Origin: Impatiens glandulifera
Taxonomy: Eukaryota > Streptophyta > Magnoliopsida > Ericales > Balsaminaceae
Assembly: GCF_907164915.1 (NCBI RefSeq)
Contig: NC_061864.1
Span: forward strand, 3,493,389-3,557,388
Reading direction: 5' to 3'
Length of the DNA stretch: 64,000 nt
The position numbers and the translations under genes were made by a program. The notes beneath the pieces are model-generated. The model made no database searches. It was not told where the DNA came from and was given only the letters and a program-made list of their open reading frames with translations. This document shows, one piece after another, positions 1 to 13,624 of the stretch (its first letter is position 1; every line of letters starts with the position of its first letter).

Positions 1-2
1 CC

Positions 3-95
3 AAAGAATGGCCTGAATTCTTTTCAGAAATAAGAGAACTGAAGTTGGGAAATGAGTCCATTCCATTGTTCAGAACTAATATTATAATTTATTAA
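3..95 (+). CDS. possible 3' end of an upstream exon, unrecognised
   Basis: Frame 3 is open from the window edge to a TAA at 93-95. It gives about 30 residues of balanced composition, including EWPEFFSEIRELKLGNE, which reads more like protein than the surrounding A/T-rich sequence. It could be the last coding exon of a gene lying to the left. No family is recognised, no splice acceptor can be seen because the edge cuts it, and 30 open codons can occur by chance. Confidence 0.22.
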   Translation, partial: KEWPEFFSEIRELKLGNESIPLFRTNIIIY

Positions 96-1289
96 AAGAT
101 TGCAGTCAGATTCTGAAATTTTAGATTTTGTCAAATAACTAATTAAGGCACGAATTGAATTTCATAATTTAAGTCATTCAAGAATGAGGATCAATCAAAG
201 CAAATCACCAAATCATTCAAAGGAAAGTTGAAGAAATCAAATTTAGTCGAAAAACTTATTTTTATTGTTAGGCAAACATCTTAGTAAAGGCTACACTTGA
301 AGTAAAAAAAATTAAGTTTCTGAAATTTCAGCTTTGAAGTCCAACTTTAAAATCATTTTCTTTCGTTTAGCCATAACAAGTGACACTAAAAAATCACATA
401 ACCTTCTTTGAACTTCAACTTTTGCAAAACAAATACAGCAGGAGGCTGTCCAGAAAATAGAACAAACAGGGGCAGCAGCCTACTGTTTTTAATGTCTTTG
501 AAAGTGATTTTGAATTTAAATGCAAACAAAGCCGATCATCATATAAAATTTAAATGCAAACAAAGCCGATCATCATATAAAATTTAACATTGAGTAAAAT
601 GGCTACATTTAATTTCTACATCAATGTCAAAATCGAATTCAAACCAGTGAATTCATTTTAATTTCTAGTTTGCAGCTGTTTTAAAAATATATGATTTCAA
701 ATGCAAAACTCAAAACACGGAAATTGTTCATAACAGGTTTTCCTGGAAGATTCTCTTATTTAAAAAACATCTTTTAAGCTCATTTAAGTGAAAAAAACTC
801 AAACTACAGTGAGTTAAGGAAGCTGAAATCCTGAACTGTGACACTTTCGATTTTCATTCGTTGAGATTCAATTCAACTAGGTTTTGTGCAATTAAATTAA
901 CACCATCAGTATCATCATGTTGAACTACTACTTGGCCAAATTTAAGCTCATTTTATGAAGAGAGTAATAGTTTTCAAATCATCAACTCAAACTATAACAA
1001 AAAACAGACATGATCAGTTGCACCAAAAATTTTATGTCATTGGATTAAACTCAAAGCCTATTAGAAAAAGAACTTGAATCATCAAAGCCATTACATTGCT
1101 TATACTAATTCTATCTATCCATAATGGAGTAAAATAGACATACGGAAAAGTTATTTGTTGCGTTGATTATGAAGCGACATACAAGAATCCAATTCATTAA
1201 GGTAGCTTTTCAAAGAAACCAACAGCCTGTTTCACTGCAGAAGTTTTTTGTTTTAATCATTTATTTAAGTTTGTATTACAAAATCAAAA
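96..1289. other. non-coding stretch left of the tRNA gene
   Basis: No convincing exon was found here. The stretch is less extreme in A/T than the later spacers and could be the 3' UTR and flank of a gene outside the window. It contains one perfect 34-bp tandem duplication at 513-580. Confidence 0.4.
513..580. repeat. 34-bp perfect tandem duplication (two copies)
   Basis: The unit beginning AATTTAAATGCAAACAAAG occurs at 513-546 and again at 547-580 with no gap. It looks like a recent local duplication. Confidence 0.9.
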
Positions 1290-1362
1290 TCCGTTGTAGT
1301 CTAGTTGGTTAGGATATTCGGCTCTCACCCGAAAGACCCGGGTTCGATTCCCGGCAACGGAA
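1290..1362 (+). tRNA. tRNA-Glu (anticodon CTC)
   Basis: The 73-nt sequence folds as a cloverleaf. Acceptor stem TCCGTTG (1290-1296) pairs with CAACGGA (1355-1361), and A1362 is the discriminator base. The anticodon stem TTCGG/CCGAA (1317-1321, 1329-1333) encloses the loop CTCTCAC, which puts anticodon CTC at 1324-1326 to read GAG as glutamate. The T arm holds GGTTCGATTCC, the internal B box for RNA polymerase III, and the D-arm region gives the A box. There is no intron and no encoded CCA, as expected for a plant nuclear tRNA. A T-rich run starts within a few bases of the 3' end and would terminate Pol III. It closely matches the plant nuclear tRNA-Glu sequence I recall, so it is probably functional. 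Confidence 0.96.
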
Positions 1363-1573
1363 TTGTTTTTGTGTGTTTTTTTCTAATTATTTTTGGATGG
1401 TAGATAAGTTGGTAGTAGCAACAAAAATGTAGTTTAAGTAAAAAAAAAATGTCTTAAATAATATAATGCCTAATAAGATTAACTATCTATTTCGATTTTC
1501 ATGTAATGAATTTTTGAGCTACATGGAAGTGAGCCTTAATATCATGTCCCAAGGCCCAAAATATTTATGGACT

Positions 1574-1812
1574 CATTCAGCTTTATCAAGAATTGACATT
1601 TTTACCAAATAAAACAATTTGACAAAAATGTTTTGTTTCTGCTAGTCTTAGATCAAGACCCTAAATCATTTTTATGACTTTTGGGAAAAAAAAGTGACAT
1701 TCAGCATTACCAAGAATTCACATATTTACCAAAACACAAATTGACAAAAATGTTTTGTTTCTGCTAGTATTATTAGATCAAGACCTAAATAATTTTTTAT
1801 GACTTTTGGGAT
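1574..1812. repeat. imperfect tandem duplication of about 120-130 bp
   Basis: Two copies share the blocks TTGACAAAAATGTTTTGTTT and TATGACTTTTGGGA in the same order. The first runs from about 1574 to 1690 and the second from about 1701 to 1812. Small differences show the duplication is not recent. Confidence 0.75.
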
Positions 1813-2075
1813 GAAATATTGTAGTTGAAAAAAATTCCACTTTGAATTTTGTGCTCTCCGACCACCGACAAATCGATAATGTTTTGGAATGGAAATATTG
1901 TAACCAGTCATTAGATTGAAATGAAGAATACCTCCAAACATGTCTTTTTCATTTCATCAAAAGTCATTGGTTCTATAGAACCAATAAATTAATCAATCAT
2001 TCTTTATCTTAATTTTATTCGCTCGTTTTCTTTTGCTGACTCACAAACAAAAAATACATTTGAGAAGCCTGTCCG

Positions 2076-2143
2076 GATGAATTTATGTTTCTTTAAATAA
2101 CTACTCCAAGATGAATTTATGTTTCTTTAAATAACTACTCCAA
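2076..2143. repeat. 34-bp perfect tandem duplication (two copies)
   Basis: The unit starting GATGAATTTATGTTTCTTT is present at 2076-2109 and 2110-2143. Its length is the same as the unrelated duplication at 513-580, probably by coincidence. Confidence 0.88.
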
Positions 2144-3211
2144 CTTAAAGCGGAATGATCTTTACTTTCTTAATCAAGATTCTCTACTTGAGCTATCATA
2201 AATATTGAAAATTTCAGTTTAAAAGTATTAAAAAATAATAAATAAATAAATAAATAAATAAAACTATAGGTTAACAAGTCAATAATATTATTTTAATTCT
2301 CAACATTATTTACTAAATTAACTTACCCCTCTTAAAGCGTGTGGTGGGTAGAATGGTTCAATCATTTTGATGTAGTCCATATGTAGATAATAAATCCCTA
2401 GGCTTTGACATTTTTGCTCTAGTTAATTAATTGGATATTGCTACTATTCCTCGACCGACAACAACAAGATTCTAAAAATTTATTAATCATATTTTTCTTA
2501 TGACAAATATTAATAATAATAATAAGACATTTGGCAATTCGACCTTAAGAAACTTCTAATTAATTAATTAATTATCAGACGGTTATATCAGCGCGATTGC
2601 CATTTGTCGCCGGATATCCATTTAATATGATATGTTATCATCGATACAAAGATTATTTTCAGCAAAAACAATTAAGTAATCATTATAATAATATTTATTA
2701 AAAAAAATAGAGGAAATACTTTTTTTATTAAAGAAAATAGACAAGGGCACGAAACAAAATTTCCTAAAATCCAATATTTTATTTCAAATTAAAATTGGAT
2801 CAAACAACCTCTAACAACTTGTTCGAGAAAGACTTGTTATAGAAATAAACTGGTTTTCCTAGAAGAAACAAGAAATAAAAAATAAATAAATAAAAAAATA
2901 CAATGTCTATCAATGAGGCCAACAACCGTTTCAATTAGTGTCGTGTCTCGTAAAAGGCACGAGGAGTCGTTAATGCGATCATCGATCTAATCATATTTGT
3001 AAGTTTTAAAACCTACTACTTATATGTCACCTTACAATAGAAACTAAAATTGTGATTATCCATAGAGAAGAAATCAAAGTAATAGCACCAGCTCGATCTA
3101 ACACTAGTAATTAGCTAGCTAGCATGGTCCAAGTTCCCCTTTGGGCTTTAGCCTTCACTGGTCCCTTTCTTCTCAATTTCATCATATTCAGGTCAAATAA
3201 ATATTTTCATT

Positions 3212-3373
3212 ATCCCGAAGTAGTCCTGAGTTTGAGCCCGTCAAGTGACAAGTTATGCGCTTGATTAAATGGTTAAGTGAGTTTGCGGGATATGTGTTTA
3301 ACCAATGAGAATTAGTCGCACTTTCCAAAGGAGAAGCGGAACCCAACATTCTACAAAAAAAAAAAAAAAAAAA
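3212..3373 (+). mobile_element. SINE-like retroposon, copy 1 (left end uncertain)
   Basis: A tRNA-like B-box stretch (TTTGAGCCCGTC, near 3230) is followed by a body containing TGATTAAATGGTTAAGTG and ATTAGTCGCACT, and by a run of 20 A at 3354-3373. The same ordered blocks and poly(A) end recur at 5626-5806, so this is a dispersed short retroposon rather than chance. The left end is eroded and no target-site duplication was found. Confidence 0.6.
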
Positions 3374-5625
3374 TATTTCTATCTTTCAACAAACATAACT
3401 TTATTTTCTTTTCTTTTTTTTGATTTCCTTTGCATGCTTTTTTTTTTTATTTCTTATTAGTAAGAACCAAATTAATAAATAATGTACTTATTTTAGTGAG
3501 GTTTGTGCCTTCTATCAAGATTTTACAATGGGTGACGTCACAATATAACAATTTTGAATATTAAGAAAAATATGTTTAGTGGTACTTGGCAAGACATAAA
3601 ACCAAGCTAGTATTATCATTGAGTCCTTTAGATATCATAGTAAGAAATTAAGTTTTCAATTTGTCTTAATAATGAGAATGAAGTTGAAAATAAATCATGA
3701 TTTAATTTTTCTTTAAAAGAATAAAAATAAATAAAGAGGAATGAAGTAGGTTTATGTCTGGTTTAAAAAGATGTAAATTGAGATGGGGGAGTGGGACCTT
3801 GAGATCATTGGGAGAAGACTTTATCGTGTCCTAAAGTTCTGAACATGGGTCCATTACCGACCGTACGCAGTAGGAACTTACTCCCAAATATGTCCGCCAC
3901 AAATCACCCATACAAATACTATATACCCATATCCCTCAATTATCATTTTATTATACATATGCTAATTTAGGCCTACTTTTATAATTCCTTTTCCATTCTT
4001 ATCAAATAGCTGTAACCAACGGGAGATACATGTTTAATCATGGGTTATTTGAAAAAAGTTGTGACTACCTATTAGGGCTAGTTTGATCTTGGGGTTTTCA
4101 AGTTTTTTTTTTATATAGATAGGTTTATTAACCTTGTTTGGTAAATAAAATGGGTTATTTAAGATTTGTTTAAATAGTTCAGGCAAAATGATATAAATGA
4201 TTAGTTGTTTAAATTCAAACAAAAGTATTACAAAAATTAAAAGAAAAACATTTTAGTAATATAAAATTTTATTTCTTTTGTTTGATCATTAATGAACTGT
4301 TTTGTATTTAAAATTAATTACTAAAATGTTTTTTATAGTAAATTCAATACAAATAAATTAAAAATATTTTAATTAATAAATTAAGTCGTGATTTAATGAG
4401 TTTTATTTTTCTTTGAAAACTATGGGAAAAAAAACAATTCTTAAAAATAGGTGAATTATTTGAAATTAGTTTGCTGTAACTTAAAACTAGCAAGTATAGA
4501 TTGATATGATTTTATAAGATTTCAACTTAAAACGTTATAAGTGAAAATGATATACGTGACATTTAATCTCTTAAACTCTTGACATTTGAACTAGTTACCC
4601 TAATGAATTATTAAATTATTTGAGTTATCTAAATTAAATAACTAAAATATTGTTTTTAAATGTTATAACTATACTTGACTGGAACAAATTGAGACCATAT
4701 TAAATGTCCAAATATCATACCTAAAATATCATTTTAATTGAACAATATTTTACATTTTTCATCTAATTTGGACCATAAAAAAATAATCTATTTCAACCAT
4801 GAACAATTTTGAATCAAAATTATTTGATTTCAGGATAAAACTTATAATTTTTGTGAATTATAATACCATATGTTTTGAGAAATATAAATAAGAACATCAT
4901 ATCTTAACTTTTTTGCTCACTTTATATAATATTTTTCTTTCATTTTTTGGGTGTCTTAATAAAATAAAGACTTGAAATATTGGAAAGTAGTTCAAAATTA
5001 AGGGTTTTTTTGTAATTATTTATTACAATCTATAAGTTAATCATTATAAATAAATTGACTTAAAAAACCTTAATTATGTCTGAAATCTTTTGCCCTTGCA
5101 CTATATTTTTTAGAAAAATATTATTTTTATCTTAAATTCATTAAAATTTAAATAAATAATTAAGAATATCTTAACAATGTGTACAGCTCATATGGTTCAG
5201 ACTAACTTAAATTACACTTGAAAAGGCAATGGGACGGACCTATAAAAAAATTCACCCACCTTCAATGTTTTTGAGAATTTAATATGATTTATGATGTTTT
5301 TGAAATTTTAATGACTAATTACGTCATAATTCCAAACATTTTTTTTGGAATCTTATAAAATTATAAATTAATGAATATAGTTTCAATATTTAAAATGTAT
5401 AATAATAATAATAGTAATGCTCAATGAATTATATGACTTGTATTATTATGGTTTGTTTTTTCATGAATGATCTATTAATCTTCCTTTTTAATTGTGCCTA
5501 TTTTCATTTTAAGAAAATGATACGTTTTGATCTTTAGATTTCTTAAGAGATTTTTATTTAAAATTTAAATTATCAAACAGGTTTTTTTTTTTAACTTAAA
5601 GATCAAACTTACATTGAGGTATCCC
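3374..5625. other. AT-rich intergenic DNA with degenerate repeats
   Basis: No gene was seen. Near 4040-4240 there are remnants resembling the MITE-like family found in introns elsewhere (motifs GGGTTATTT and GTTTGATCTT). Near 4510-4640 there is a copy of a dispersed family with the core CTTAAAACGTTATAAGTG, also seen near 23405-23515. Confidence 0.4.
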
Positions 5626-5806
5626 CTCTTCTAGCCTAGGGGCAACAGCGGCAACAAAATGTGGATATTCCCAGACCTCCATAATGAGGTGTTGAATTCG
5701 AGTCCGTCAGACGGCAAGTTCTGCAACTGATTAAATGTTAAGTGTGTTTGGGGGTTATTTGTTTAACTCGCGGGATTAGTCGCACTCTATTGGTTAAAAA
5801 AAAAAA
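5626..5806 (+). mobile_element. SINE-like retroposon, copy 2
   Basis: TAGCCTAGGGG at 5632-5642 fits a Pol III A box, and GAATTCGAGTCC at 5694-5705 resembles a B box. The body shares CTGATTAAATG-TTAAGTG and GATTAGTCGCACT with the element at 3212-3373, and the copy ends in an A-rich tail (about 5796-5806). A/B boxes and a poly(A) tail without coding capacity define a tRNA-derived SINE. The two copies are clearly diverged, so the insertions are old. Confidence 0.62.
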
Positions 5807-8142
5807 CGGTGTATTTATGAATCGTTTTAGTTTAAAAAAAAAATAGCAGTTTTTAGATTATATTAATAATGATTGCCAAACAAGGCTAACAATCCCATCA
5901 CCCATGCCAACATCATGCCAGGATTGAATTATTTATCAATTTGTCATTAAAATAAAATTAAAGTGGTGGTTTTCATCCAATTATTAATTTTCTAATTAAA
6001 TAGGTTTCAATGCATGATTCATCATTTGATTCCTGCCAAACACGTATGTTGCTAGTGAGTCAAATCTGTATAGTTAATACACTTCGGAGGCTGAGCAACC
6101 AATAAAAATGTATTTGTGAGAGAAAAATAAATAAAAGTTCAACTTAACCAAAAAATTAAAAAAAAAAACAGCAATCAAGAAAGAGAAAAATTAAAATACA
6201 AAATATCATAAAATTAATAAAACATTTTTTAATAAAAAAAAATAAGTAAAGAAATTTAGCTAGTTTAGTTTAGAAAAAAAAATATTAATATTTTTTTTAT
6301 AACTTCCCTCCCTGAAGAAGTATATTAACATTGAAACTTTATTTCATTTACACTTATTAAATTTATCCAACAAAATATTAAAATATTATTTATTTTAAAT
6401 TATTATTATTTATTTATATATTAATACTTTTAATTATTATTTTTATCAAAAATAGTATATATCTTCATAAAATCACTAACCATCATTATTTTTAAATAAT
6501 TCAGGTTATAATTTTAACCCTAACCCGCAAAAACTCCTTACTATATTTTTCAAGGAATTTTTTATTATCATTTTTCTTCCGCTCAATTTTGTGTAATCAC
6601 GGTATGATATAATCTATGTCATAGTTTTATACTTTTATATATAAAAAAAATTATGTTAAGAGAAATCTGAGTAGAAAACACAAATATTATCAGCCTTCCA
6701 CTACAGTAAAACAAAAAAAATATCAAATGAGATAATTATAATCATAAATTGTGCAACAATTATAAGACTTTAAAAGTGATAAAATCAGAAGTGTTAAAGA
6801 CGAAATGTCAAATATTTTATTCTCACTTAAAACTCTTAAAATTAAAATGAGATAACGAGTTTTCAACTAACTTCTTAAATAAATTAAAAAATTAGTGGCT
6901 AAAATAGAACGATGACAAAGAAAGAATTACAAATTCAGCCAGAAATCAAAAGTTCAGAGTTACCACCTATCCCTGCCCTTCCTTGTAATGACGTCACCAT
7001 GAGCAGCATATGATTTCGATCATGCTTCATAAATTAGACTCAGCATGATGTATATAATAAATTAAGTTTGTACTTTCAACTAAAACGTAACAGCTACTTT
7101 ATCTATAATTAATACCTACACCCACAAAAATATTTAATTTCAAAATGAACATTTAAAAAAAATAATAATAATAATAATTCTTATAGGACCATAGTGTCCG
7201 AATCAACTTAGACGTATTAAAGAGTCGGCTAAAACACTGTTTATGTTAATTTTATGATTTATTATAATACATATATTGGTTCATTTTTACTTTATCATTG
7301 ATTTTTAATTAAACCAGACGAAAAATGTTTTGCCATAGACTTATTTAATATGATATCGAAAGAGATTTATGCTTACTCGTAAAATTCATAAGAAATAAAG
7401 ATTCAAATGTATAAAGTAACTTTAAAAGTTTAATATAACTATAATTAGTTTATTAAACTTAAAAAAAATATATTATGTAGTTTTTCATACCGTTGATGTG
7501 ATGTTTAATACATGTGTATTCATGTATATCTTTTATTGTCATGTTTTAAAATATTAACAAAAGTAAAGAATTAACTTTGATTTTCATATTAATGAGGAAT
7601 TAAAGATTATAAATATATATATAAAAGATTAGTTAAACTTAATGATTGTAATATTTGACTGAGAGAAGAGAGTATGTACGTTGACCATAAAAAAAAATTC
7701 TCTTCTCTCGTAATTGCAATTATTAATTAATGGACATTTAATATATAATGTGGATTATTATTATGTAACGTAGTAAGTAAGAAGTAGTAATTTACAATAT
7801 TAATAATCATCATCGTAATGTGATTATTAAGAATTCAATGCTATCTTACTTACCTGAAAAAAAAAAATAATAAAAATAAAGTTTTCCCTCCCTCTCTTTT
7901 TTCTCTTTCTCTCTCTACTAACGAAACGGACAGCATGCAGTTTGACGAGATGACACGTCATCATCATCTTCTTCCTTTAGCAGATTCAGTTAATTGAAAT
8001 AATCTGCTTCAACTTCCACTTTACTGTGCAGCATTTACAGAAGAAGCTTTATTCTTTTACTTTGTCTTTTATCTCCACCTAATAATAAGCCAACAGCTAA
8101 GCTAGCTAGCTCCAAACAGAAAAACTCTCTTTTTTTCAATTA
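5807..8142. other. intergenic DNA and probable 3' flank of the GATL gene
   Basis: The DNA is very AT-rich with no recognisable gene. Near 6515-6526 there is TAACCCTAACCC, a short telomere-like motif. At 7870-8142 the composition changes to CT-rich, which is probably the 3' UTR of the minus-strand GATL gene. It includes TGACACGTCA at 7951-7960, an ACGT-core bZIP-type motif of unknown relevance in this position. Confidence 0.4.
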
Positions 8143-9213
8143 TCAATCGAGCGAAAATGGTGTTTTCAGCAAATCGTATGGCGCCCAAATTGCATCCAAA
8201 GGACATGGCCGACTGGCATCAAGCCTGGCCCATGGCTTTCCTTTCCCGCTCCAATGCAACAGACTCACAGGACCAGAGTGTAATTCCCGGCAAAGTCCCC
8301 GGAAATTATCACCTCCAAGTCCGTGCTGGTTCCATCGATGATCAACGGGAGCAATTTTCCCGGCGAATACCAACAGAAATGGCGGCAACGAACCTAATTC
8401 GTATATCCTCATCCTCTTCTGAAGCACCATCCAGTCTTCAATCTTCGTCGTGTAATCGCCGTCCCGCCAACGATTCAGATCGATCACCATCACGCCGGTG
8501 TTGAAGTAACATGCCTTTCTATCGGAAAAAGTTGAGGATAGAGAAGGATTTGACCAGAAGGATAGAGTGAAATAGGAAGTGAAATTCGCGTTACAGTATT
8601 CAGGGGCAGCGAGTACGGCACCGCCGTAGAGAGGCGTAGCGGCGAGTTTAGCGATGTCGTCTACGAGGATTAGATCCGAATCTAGGTATACGATTCTAGT
8701 GACGCATAACGGGAGAAGATTTGCGAGATAACTTCGAGCGTAATTAAGCGGACAATCGAGTGCGGATCTGATTGATGTTGAAATGAGGCCGGCAACTGCG
8801 GCGGAATTGAAGATATAGATTTCGAATTTGAGGTAAGGGAAGGAAGTAGCGATGACGGTTCTGAGAAGAGAGACGTCTGCTGCGGCTACGAAATGGAAAA
8901 TAACGTTCTGTGGACAGGCAGAGTGTTGGAGGACAGAGAGAATGGCGGCCATGGATCCTCGAATGTAGGTTAGATCGAGAGTCATTGCGACGTGGACTGC
9001 ATTCTGAGAGCAGAACAAACCGTCGTCGTCGGAGACGGTGGGACAGTCGCGGGAGTTGTAAAACTCCGGTGCTTCTCTAAATTGTTGAGAGATAGAAGTG
9101 AAAACGGCTGCGCGATCACCGCCGCGATCGGCGGCGTGGGAGAATGTAGAGAAAGAGAGAATTAGCAGTAGAATGGTTTGGAGATGGAAACGCGATGGCG
9201 GTTTAGGCATCAT
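8143..9213 (-). CDS. galacturonosyltransferase-like (GATL) GT8 glycosyltransferase
   Basis: An intronless frame encodes a 356-aa Golgi/ER type glycosyltransferase of family GT8. GATL proteins (the PARVUS/GLZ1 group) are linked to xylan and pectin synthesis in plant cell walls. Visible features, counted from the chosen start, are a hydrophobic N-terminal segment at about residues 9-27 (signal peptide or anchor) and the conserved [13 protein letters not shown] block. The metal and nucleotide-sugar binding motif DSD in [12 protein letters not shown] is at 178-180. [14 protein letters not shown] and the C-terminal HWSGKGKPW motif (320-328) follow. The in-frame ATG at 9309 would give 388 aa, but its extra 32 residues precede the signal segment and look like translated UTR. 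I therefore prefer the MM at 9213, which matches the usual GATL length of about 350. An A/T-rich TATA-like stretch at 9396-9405 could serve either start. The specific paralogue is not resolved. Confidence 0.93.
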   Translation of the reverse strand: MMPKPPSRFHLQTILLLILSFSTFSHAADRGGDRAAVFTSISQQFREAPEFYNSRDCPTVSDDDGLFCSQNAVHVAMTLDLTYIRGSMAAILSVLQHSACPQNVIFHFVAAADVSLLRTVIATSFPYLKFEIYIFNSAAVAGLISTSIRSALDCPLNYARSYLANLLPLCVTRIVYLDSDLILVDDIAKLAATPLYGGAVLAAPEYCNANFTSYFTLSFWSNPSLSSTFSDRKACYFNTGVMVIDLNRWRDGDYTTKIEDWMVLQKRMRIYELGSLPPFLLVFAGKIAPVDHRWNQHGLGGDNFRGLCRELHSGPVSLLHWSGKGKPWARLDASRPCPLDAIWAPYDLLKTPFSLD

Positions 9214-9309
9214 CTCGCTTGGACTTCTCCCGGCAATGGAAGGAAGAAGACATGACCTGCTTTTAAATGAAAGAGAAATTGAAATATAGAGAGAGAAAGG
9301 GAGATTCAT

Positions 9310-10377
9310 TATTTATTAATAATTAATTAATTAAGGCATAGGAAAAGATGGTAGCAGTCAATATTACAGAATGCAAGGCCTTGTTCGCACGTATATTTTT
9401 TTATATTCAGTTAAGTCAATTAATATATGGTAATTATTTTTTATTTTACTTTTTACATGTCCACTAAGAATATCACATATTCACACCATCGTTATTTCTC
9501 ACTTTAATTTGTTAATTTGGTTCGATTTTTCACAATTCTTTTTATATAATTTGAAAATCATTGAATTCAAATTATTTAATTACATGTAATAAATTCGATA
9601 ATTATTGATATTTAGTTCAAATTTGATACATTCAAATTCGATGATTATTGATATTTGGTTCAAATTCGATTAGATGAATATTGATATTTGGTATATACTC
9701 ATTTGTATAGTCAAAATAATATGATATAATATAAAATTAGATTAATTTGTAGGCAAAATAATTGATGTTAATAAAAAATAATAATCATTATTTATAAATA
9801 GAGAGATCCCGGAAATGCCTTACCAACCACGCATAGTGTGTGAGATCTCTTCCCAAGTCATTTGAATTCACATTAATTTTATTAATTAAATGAAGTTTCC
9901 CCAATTAAACTCAATGAGTAATACTATACATATACCATTTTATTTTATATATTATCATTTCTTTAATTAAAAAAATTAATAATATAATCTTTATATTCAT
10001 GATTCCACTTTAACTTGTAAAACCAGATATTAATTAACTAAAGATATGTAATTATAAATGAAGAACTAAATACAAAAGGTTAATCATTTCTTTTATAATT
10101 TTTTAAAAAAAATTGTAGTTTAATTAGATTAGCTATAATAATTCATAATTATATGTTATCATTAAAAAAAACATGCTAATAGAATTGCATATAATTAAGG
10201 CACACATTTTACAAATTGTTGTTGACACACATTTTATAAAGTCTTGTAGAAAATGATTTTATAAATAAGAGAATGGATTAATTATAATAGAATGAAGTCG
10301 ATATATCACAGTCAAAGAAAGCAATGGATGAGCAGCCTTAGTTAATATATATAGAATTAAACTTGAAGAGTTATATA

Positions 10378-10436
<59 letters not shown>

Positions 10437-13400
10437 TTGAAGTTGGTATATATATGTTTTCAAGGAGTTTTTGCTTAAATTGCAATATAAGTACAAGTGT
10501 AGCAACCCCATTCTCTCTATCTCTAATCTGGTAAAACATTAATTACTTATAATGCAATCTTACAAGATAAGAAAAACAATTATTATTATTAATGTGTTGT
10601 ATTTTTCAAATTGGCCTAGTAGTCTGCCATAGTCTCTTATTGCAATATCCTTTTTCTTGGGGGAATTATTTTGCTTTTATTGGAAAAGATATTTAGAAGG
10701 GTGTCATTTATATATCAGTCTTGATTGGGTCATGACTTTGACTATTTAGAGCTTCTAAAATTTTGGATCTTTTGGGAAAAATACATAAATTTTATACCGA
10801 TTAATGTTATTTTAAAAAGATCAGATCTACAAATAAGATTCATCTTAAATGTTTTATCAATGACACATATATTTTCAATAAAAATATATACTATGTGATT
10901 TTCAATATGTGATTTTATACCTATCTTGGATGAACTTAGACATTATTAAAGTTTATTTCACTTTTTATTTTGTTTATCCGGTTAGTTGTCTTCCATTTTG
11001 TTTTTACTTTGTTATTCATTTTTATGTTTCACTTATATAAAATAATTTTATTTCAAAAGAAAAAATATTAGATTTTTGTGTGCATTTATCATTTGTGCCC
11101 TACTACTTTATGAAAATATTTACTCCATTGATTTGTCTATTTTTGAATTGAGGTGGGTACAAAGACACAGTTTGGACAAAGGCGTTTTGAAGAATTTGAA
11201 ATTTAGGGTTCCTTTTAGAAAAGTCAATGTGAAAAAAAGTAAGTTAGAAAATATCTTTCTTTATTTTAATTAAGAACAAAGATAATAGTGTAGTGTGGAA
11301 GAACTGGTTAGCAAAATCATTTCATTTAAAGGACATCGAATTATTACTCATATAAACGTTGTCTAAACCTTAGGAACAAATTGTTGATCAATTGGTTGGA
11401 GATAAGGTTCATTATGTTGTGAAGACGTCTTAAAAACTTACATTATGTTTAATAAAATCTAAATAACCAATGTAAATTTGACGATATAAAGTTGGATCTT
11501 ATTCTATTATCTATTATATTACAACATAGACCATAAAAAAAAAAAAAAATCAGATTCAAAATACAAAGTTCCCACAAAATGAGGGGATATATAGCATTAA
11601 GTTCATCAAAATAACTCCAAAATGATAGAACGTTTGACTTTATGAGTTTACTAATTAACATTAATTAATAATTAGAAGTTATAACTAGATCTGCTTATGG
11701 TGTGATTATACAAACAAAATTAATTAGTATTAGACTATTAGTACTGTAATTAAGTAATAATTATAATATTAAGATTAGAATTTATGGTATACGAATTACG
11801 AGGTAGAAAATCGTATGGCATCACATGTATGAGCAGACATATGCGCATGCATGCATTTTAGATGGATCCATCCATCATTAAATTATTTCTAGTTATTATA
11901 CCCCCATACCATTTATTGTTTGCACCACTAGATTGACCATCCATTAACATAATCTCTAAAGTCCTTCACTTATTTTTATATTTTCATATTTAGGGTTCTT
12001 GAATAAACGATAAAATGAGCAATATAGAGAAATATCTCCACATCCTCTAACATTAAGTTTTATGATTTCATTTCAAACAAATAGTTATCAAAATAAAATT
12101 AAGAGCATTAATTAAGTGTATTCAAAATAAAACAATTTTAAATTTTAAGGGGCTTAAATACAAAGATAAATGTTTATGAATGGATATCAAAATCTAAAAC
12201 ATTACAGGAGCTTATTTAGGATTTTCTCAATTAATTATATAATATATGTCAATTAAGCTCCCTAGATCCAAAGTTAAATCTAGAATATTATTTAATTAAA
12301 GGAATTAATATGACTACGCTGCTTAATTATTATTTGAGTTCTCTATTTCTTTTAGTATGCCTGCAATGATCATTCTTTTTAGTACTTTCAAAATATATAT
12401 ATATATATATATATATTCAATGGGTACTTATCACCTTCACATTACCCATGTTCTAATAATAAAAATTGTGCATAATTAATTTGTTCAATAAACAATTTTT
12501 AAGTCTAAGTGTTAAATATTTTTTTTATAAAGGGTAGGAAAGTAAAACCTCAAACTCATGATCATGAAAAAGATGTTATTGTGTTTTATAATTGAGTTAT
12601 AATTCTTCACTACTATTTGATTTATTCTTATCCCCAAAATAAATAATATAATATTTAAGTCACCCGTAGTAATTGTTTTTGACTTAGTAGTCAAACATTC
12701 ATAATTACATAAATCCTTTATACATAGCTTTTTGACTAAATTGTCAAGTCTATTAACAGCTACCTATATATACATTCTTTTTTTCTTTTCATATTAAAGC
12801 AAGCCCGTTCCAATTATTTACATTCAAACCATTATCATAATGGCCATAAATTCATAAAAATAGCCCAGTTTTGTTACTATGGAGCCATTTGAAAAAAAAT
12901 ATATATTTATTTATGATTTTGTAAACGATCAAACACATTTTTATGCATTAAATTGTGAAGATATCTTATAAAATAAAATTTTATTTTAAAAAAACTGTTA
13001 TATTTGAATCACTCATAATTAAGTGATAAAAAAACATATCTTTCAAGTTTTTACACTCCGATCATTTATACAAAAAAAAAAATAAAATAATTATAAATTA
13101 TTCAAAATTTAATCATTCCCAAAATATTTTTTTATTAGCCACATCAATATATTTAACATCTGGAATTGAAATAATTCTTTTATTGTGAAGATGTCATATA
13201 AAAGTGAAAATCTAAAAAAAAAATTGTGTTATCTTCAAAATTATTATTGTATAAATTATTCAAATTTTAATTAATCAACATAAAATATTAGAAATTTTTT
13301 TAATTAGGCACATCAATATATTTAACATTTGGAACTAAAATAACTCTTTTATGGACTGTCGGGACAAGTAGGATTTCAACCAAATCTATACAAATTAGTA

Positions 13401-13624
13401 AACAAACAGAATAAGAAAATTTTCTAAAATATGGTACAAATTTATTTAGGTGACATGCATTTTATTCGTTATCACAACATTATATCTAGATTTTTTTTTA
13501 TAAATTATAATTTTAAATGATATTTTTTTATAAAATATTAATTATATAAAATCAAATCAAATAATGAATTTTATATAAAATATTAATGTGTAAGCAATAA
13601 AAAAATAATATCAAAATATTAAAA
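9310..13624. other. AT-rich intergenic DNA
   Basis: No gene was recognised. It includes the upstream region of the GATL gene, a (TA)28 tract at 10379-10434, a shorter (TA)n near 12391-12416, and a weak repeated block. That block (ACATCAATATATTTAACAT) occurs near 13140 and again near 13308. Confidence 0.4.
10379..10434. repeat. (TA)28 microsatellite
   Basis: An uninterrupted TA dinucleotide run of 56 bp, probably length-polymorphic. Confidence 0.97.

Larger units (their letters stand above)
1363..3211. other. intergenic, with two local duplications
   Basis: No gene was recognised. The segment holds an imperfect duplication at about 1574-1812, a 34-bp perfect tandem duplication at 2076-2143, and short A/T-rich simple repeats such as (AAAT)n near 2240. 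Confidence 0.5.

Noticed and set aside
6515..6526. TAACCCTAACCC, telomere-like sequence
   Set aside because: Under two units, with no array around it, so it is a chance or promoter-type telo-box rather than an interstitial telomere.
8157..8504. 115-codon open frame on the plus strand
   Set aside because: It lies antisense within the well-supported GATL coding sequence, with no domain or homology. It is a by-product of the opposite strand.
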